Shown: positions 5,801-6,299 of the stretch, in pieces
Layout of the letters: each line of letters opens with the position of its first letter
How positions within the stretch are numbered: the stretch's first letter is position 1
From: Draconibacterium sp.
Lineage (GTDB): Bacteria > Bacteroidota > Bacteroidia > Bacteroidales > Prolixibacteraceae
Assembly: GCA_030595485.1 (NCBI GenBank)
Contig: JAUVDE010000207.1
Location: 1-6,299 of the forward strand
Direction: 5' to 3'
DNA: 6,299 nt
Made by a program: the position numbers and the translations under genes
Notes under the pieces: generated by a model
Databases searched by the model: none
Seen by the model: only the letters and a program-made list of their open reading frames with translations
Told to the model about the DNA's origin: nothing

Positions 5801-6299
5801 ATGATTATGAATACTGAACAGCCATTGAAGGCAATGCTATTTTCTGTTCGTTTTTTAGTGACGGTTTTATTAATCGTAGGTATTTCTTATGCTTCATTGT
5901 CGCAAGAAAGCGATACGATTGTGCCAGTGCGTACTAATCCTGAAAAGCTGTTGCGAAAAATTGATGTAAGTGATATTACTCGAAATGGATTAACGCCATG
6001 GAAAACCAAATTCTCAGGTCATTTTGCTGGAATTGATTTTGGATTCAATATGTTTTTGAATGAAGATTATTCGAGCTACGATGATGAATTTCTTGAGAAT
6101 GACATCTTTCGCTCAAACTCGGCTTACTTTAATGTAATTCAGCAAAGCTTCAATTTGCAGAAAAACAGAAACACTTTAGGGCTTGTAACGGGTTTAGGGC
6201 TTCAGTTGCAGAGTTATCGGCTAGATGACCAAACAACTATTTATTTGGATGAGAACGAAGTGGTTCAACCAGAATACTTATATTTTGATGAAAATCAGA
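5801..6299 (+). CDS. Outer-membrane beta-barrel protein (partial, 3' end outside window)
   Basis: An open frame of 166 codons runs off the right edge. Possible starts are ATG at 5801, 5807 and 5834. The last gives the tidiest signal peptide (MLFSVRF then LVTVLLIVGISYA), with cleavage near ASLS before QESD; the first is listed because it lies closest to the promoter. After a polar linker (about 36-66 from the first Met) come alternating, aromatic-rich stretches such as SGHFAGIDFGFNMFL (72-86), SAYFNVIQQSFNL (107-119) and TLGLVTGLGLQLQSYRL (125-141), typical of amphipathic beta strands with polar turns. This fits the PorT-like or OMP beta-barrel families of Bacteroidota, where the protein sits in the outer membrane. 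Function is unknown. It is transcribed away from the helicase, with 213 bp between the start codons. In related genomes such genes often follow sigma-factor or anti-sigma genes, but none is seen here. Confidence 0.75.
   Translation, partial: MIMNTEQPLKAMLFSVRFLVTVLLIVGISYASLSQESDTIVPVRTNPEKLLRKIDVSDITRNGLTPWKTKFSGHFAGIDFGFNMFLNEDYSSYDDEFLENDIFRSNSAYFNVIQQSFNLQKNRNTLGLVTGLGLQLQSYRLDDQTTIYLDENEVVQPEYLYFDENQ

Overview
The window looks like a chromosomal segment of a Bacteroidota bacterium, plausibly a marine or anaerobic Marinilabiliales/Prolixibacteraceae-type lineage; this assignment is an inference. The reasons are low GC, promoters of the TAnnTTTG type, no Shine-Dalgarno sites, A-rich translation starts, and typical Bacteroidota protein families (LytTR response regulator, TfoX-like orphan domain, DEAD helicase with an Arg/Gly/Asp tail, outer-membrane beta-barrel).

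Left part (1-3216, all minus strand). A lipoprotein of the arylsulfotransferase (ASST) family (1558-3216) is followed after a single base by a cobamide-methyltransferase-like member of the UroD superfamily (555-1556). The two must be co-transcribed from a promoter near 3240. Downstream lies a small secreted protein of unknown function (91-444). It appears to be cut short where its frame runs into a fragment of a LytTR-type response regulator receiver domain (1-113), which leaves the window. The join near 102-113 looks like a deletion or an assembly chimera.

Middle (3217-3823). The stretch between the ASST gene and the TfoX-like gene is not empty. It holds a 40-codon open frame (3280-3402, plus) that resembles the first helix of the inositol monophosphatase family and then stops, so it is probably a gene remnant. 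A standalone TfoX N-terminal-domain protein (3426-3773, plus) ends against a strong hairpin (3777-3803). That hairpin mainly serves the convergent helicase gene and takes its U-tract from the TfoX poly-lysine codons.

Right part (3824-6299). A complete DEAD-box RNA helicase with a low-complexity RD/RG linker built from 24-bp repeats and a DbpA-type RNA-binding domain (3824-5587, minus) is divergent from an outer-membrane beta-barrel protein (5801 onward, plus) cut by the window edge. The 213-bp spacer between them carries a -7 promoter element for each direction and an 11-bp direct repeat.

The only clear functional pairing is the ASST/UroD-like operon: an envelope sulfotransferase acting on aryl sulfates, and a cytoplasmic zinc/cobamide-type methyltransferase-like protein. 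The other genes are housekeeping-like or unlinked. Two apparently broken genes flank the operon, which suggests this locus has been rearranged.
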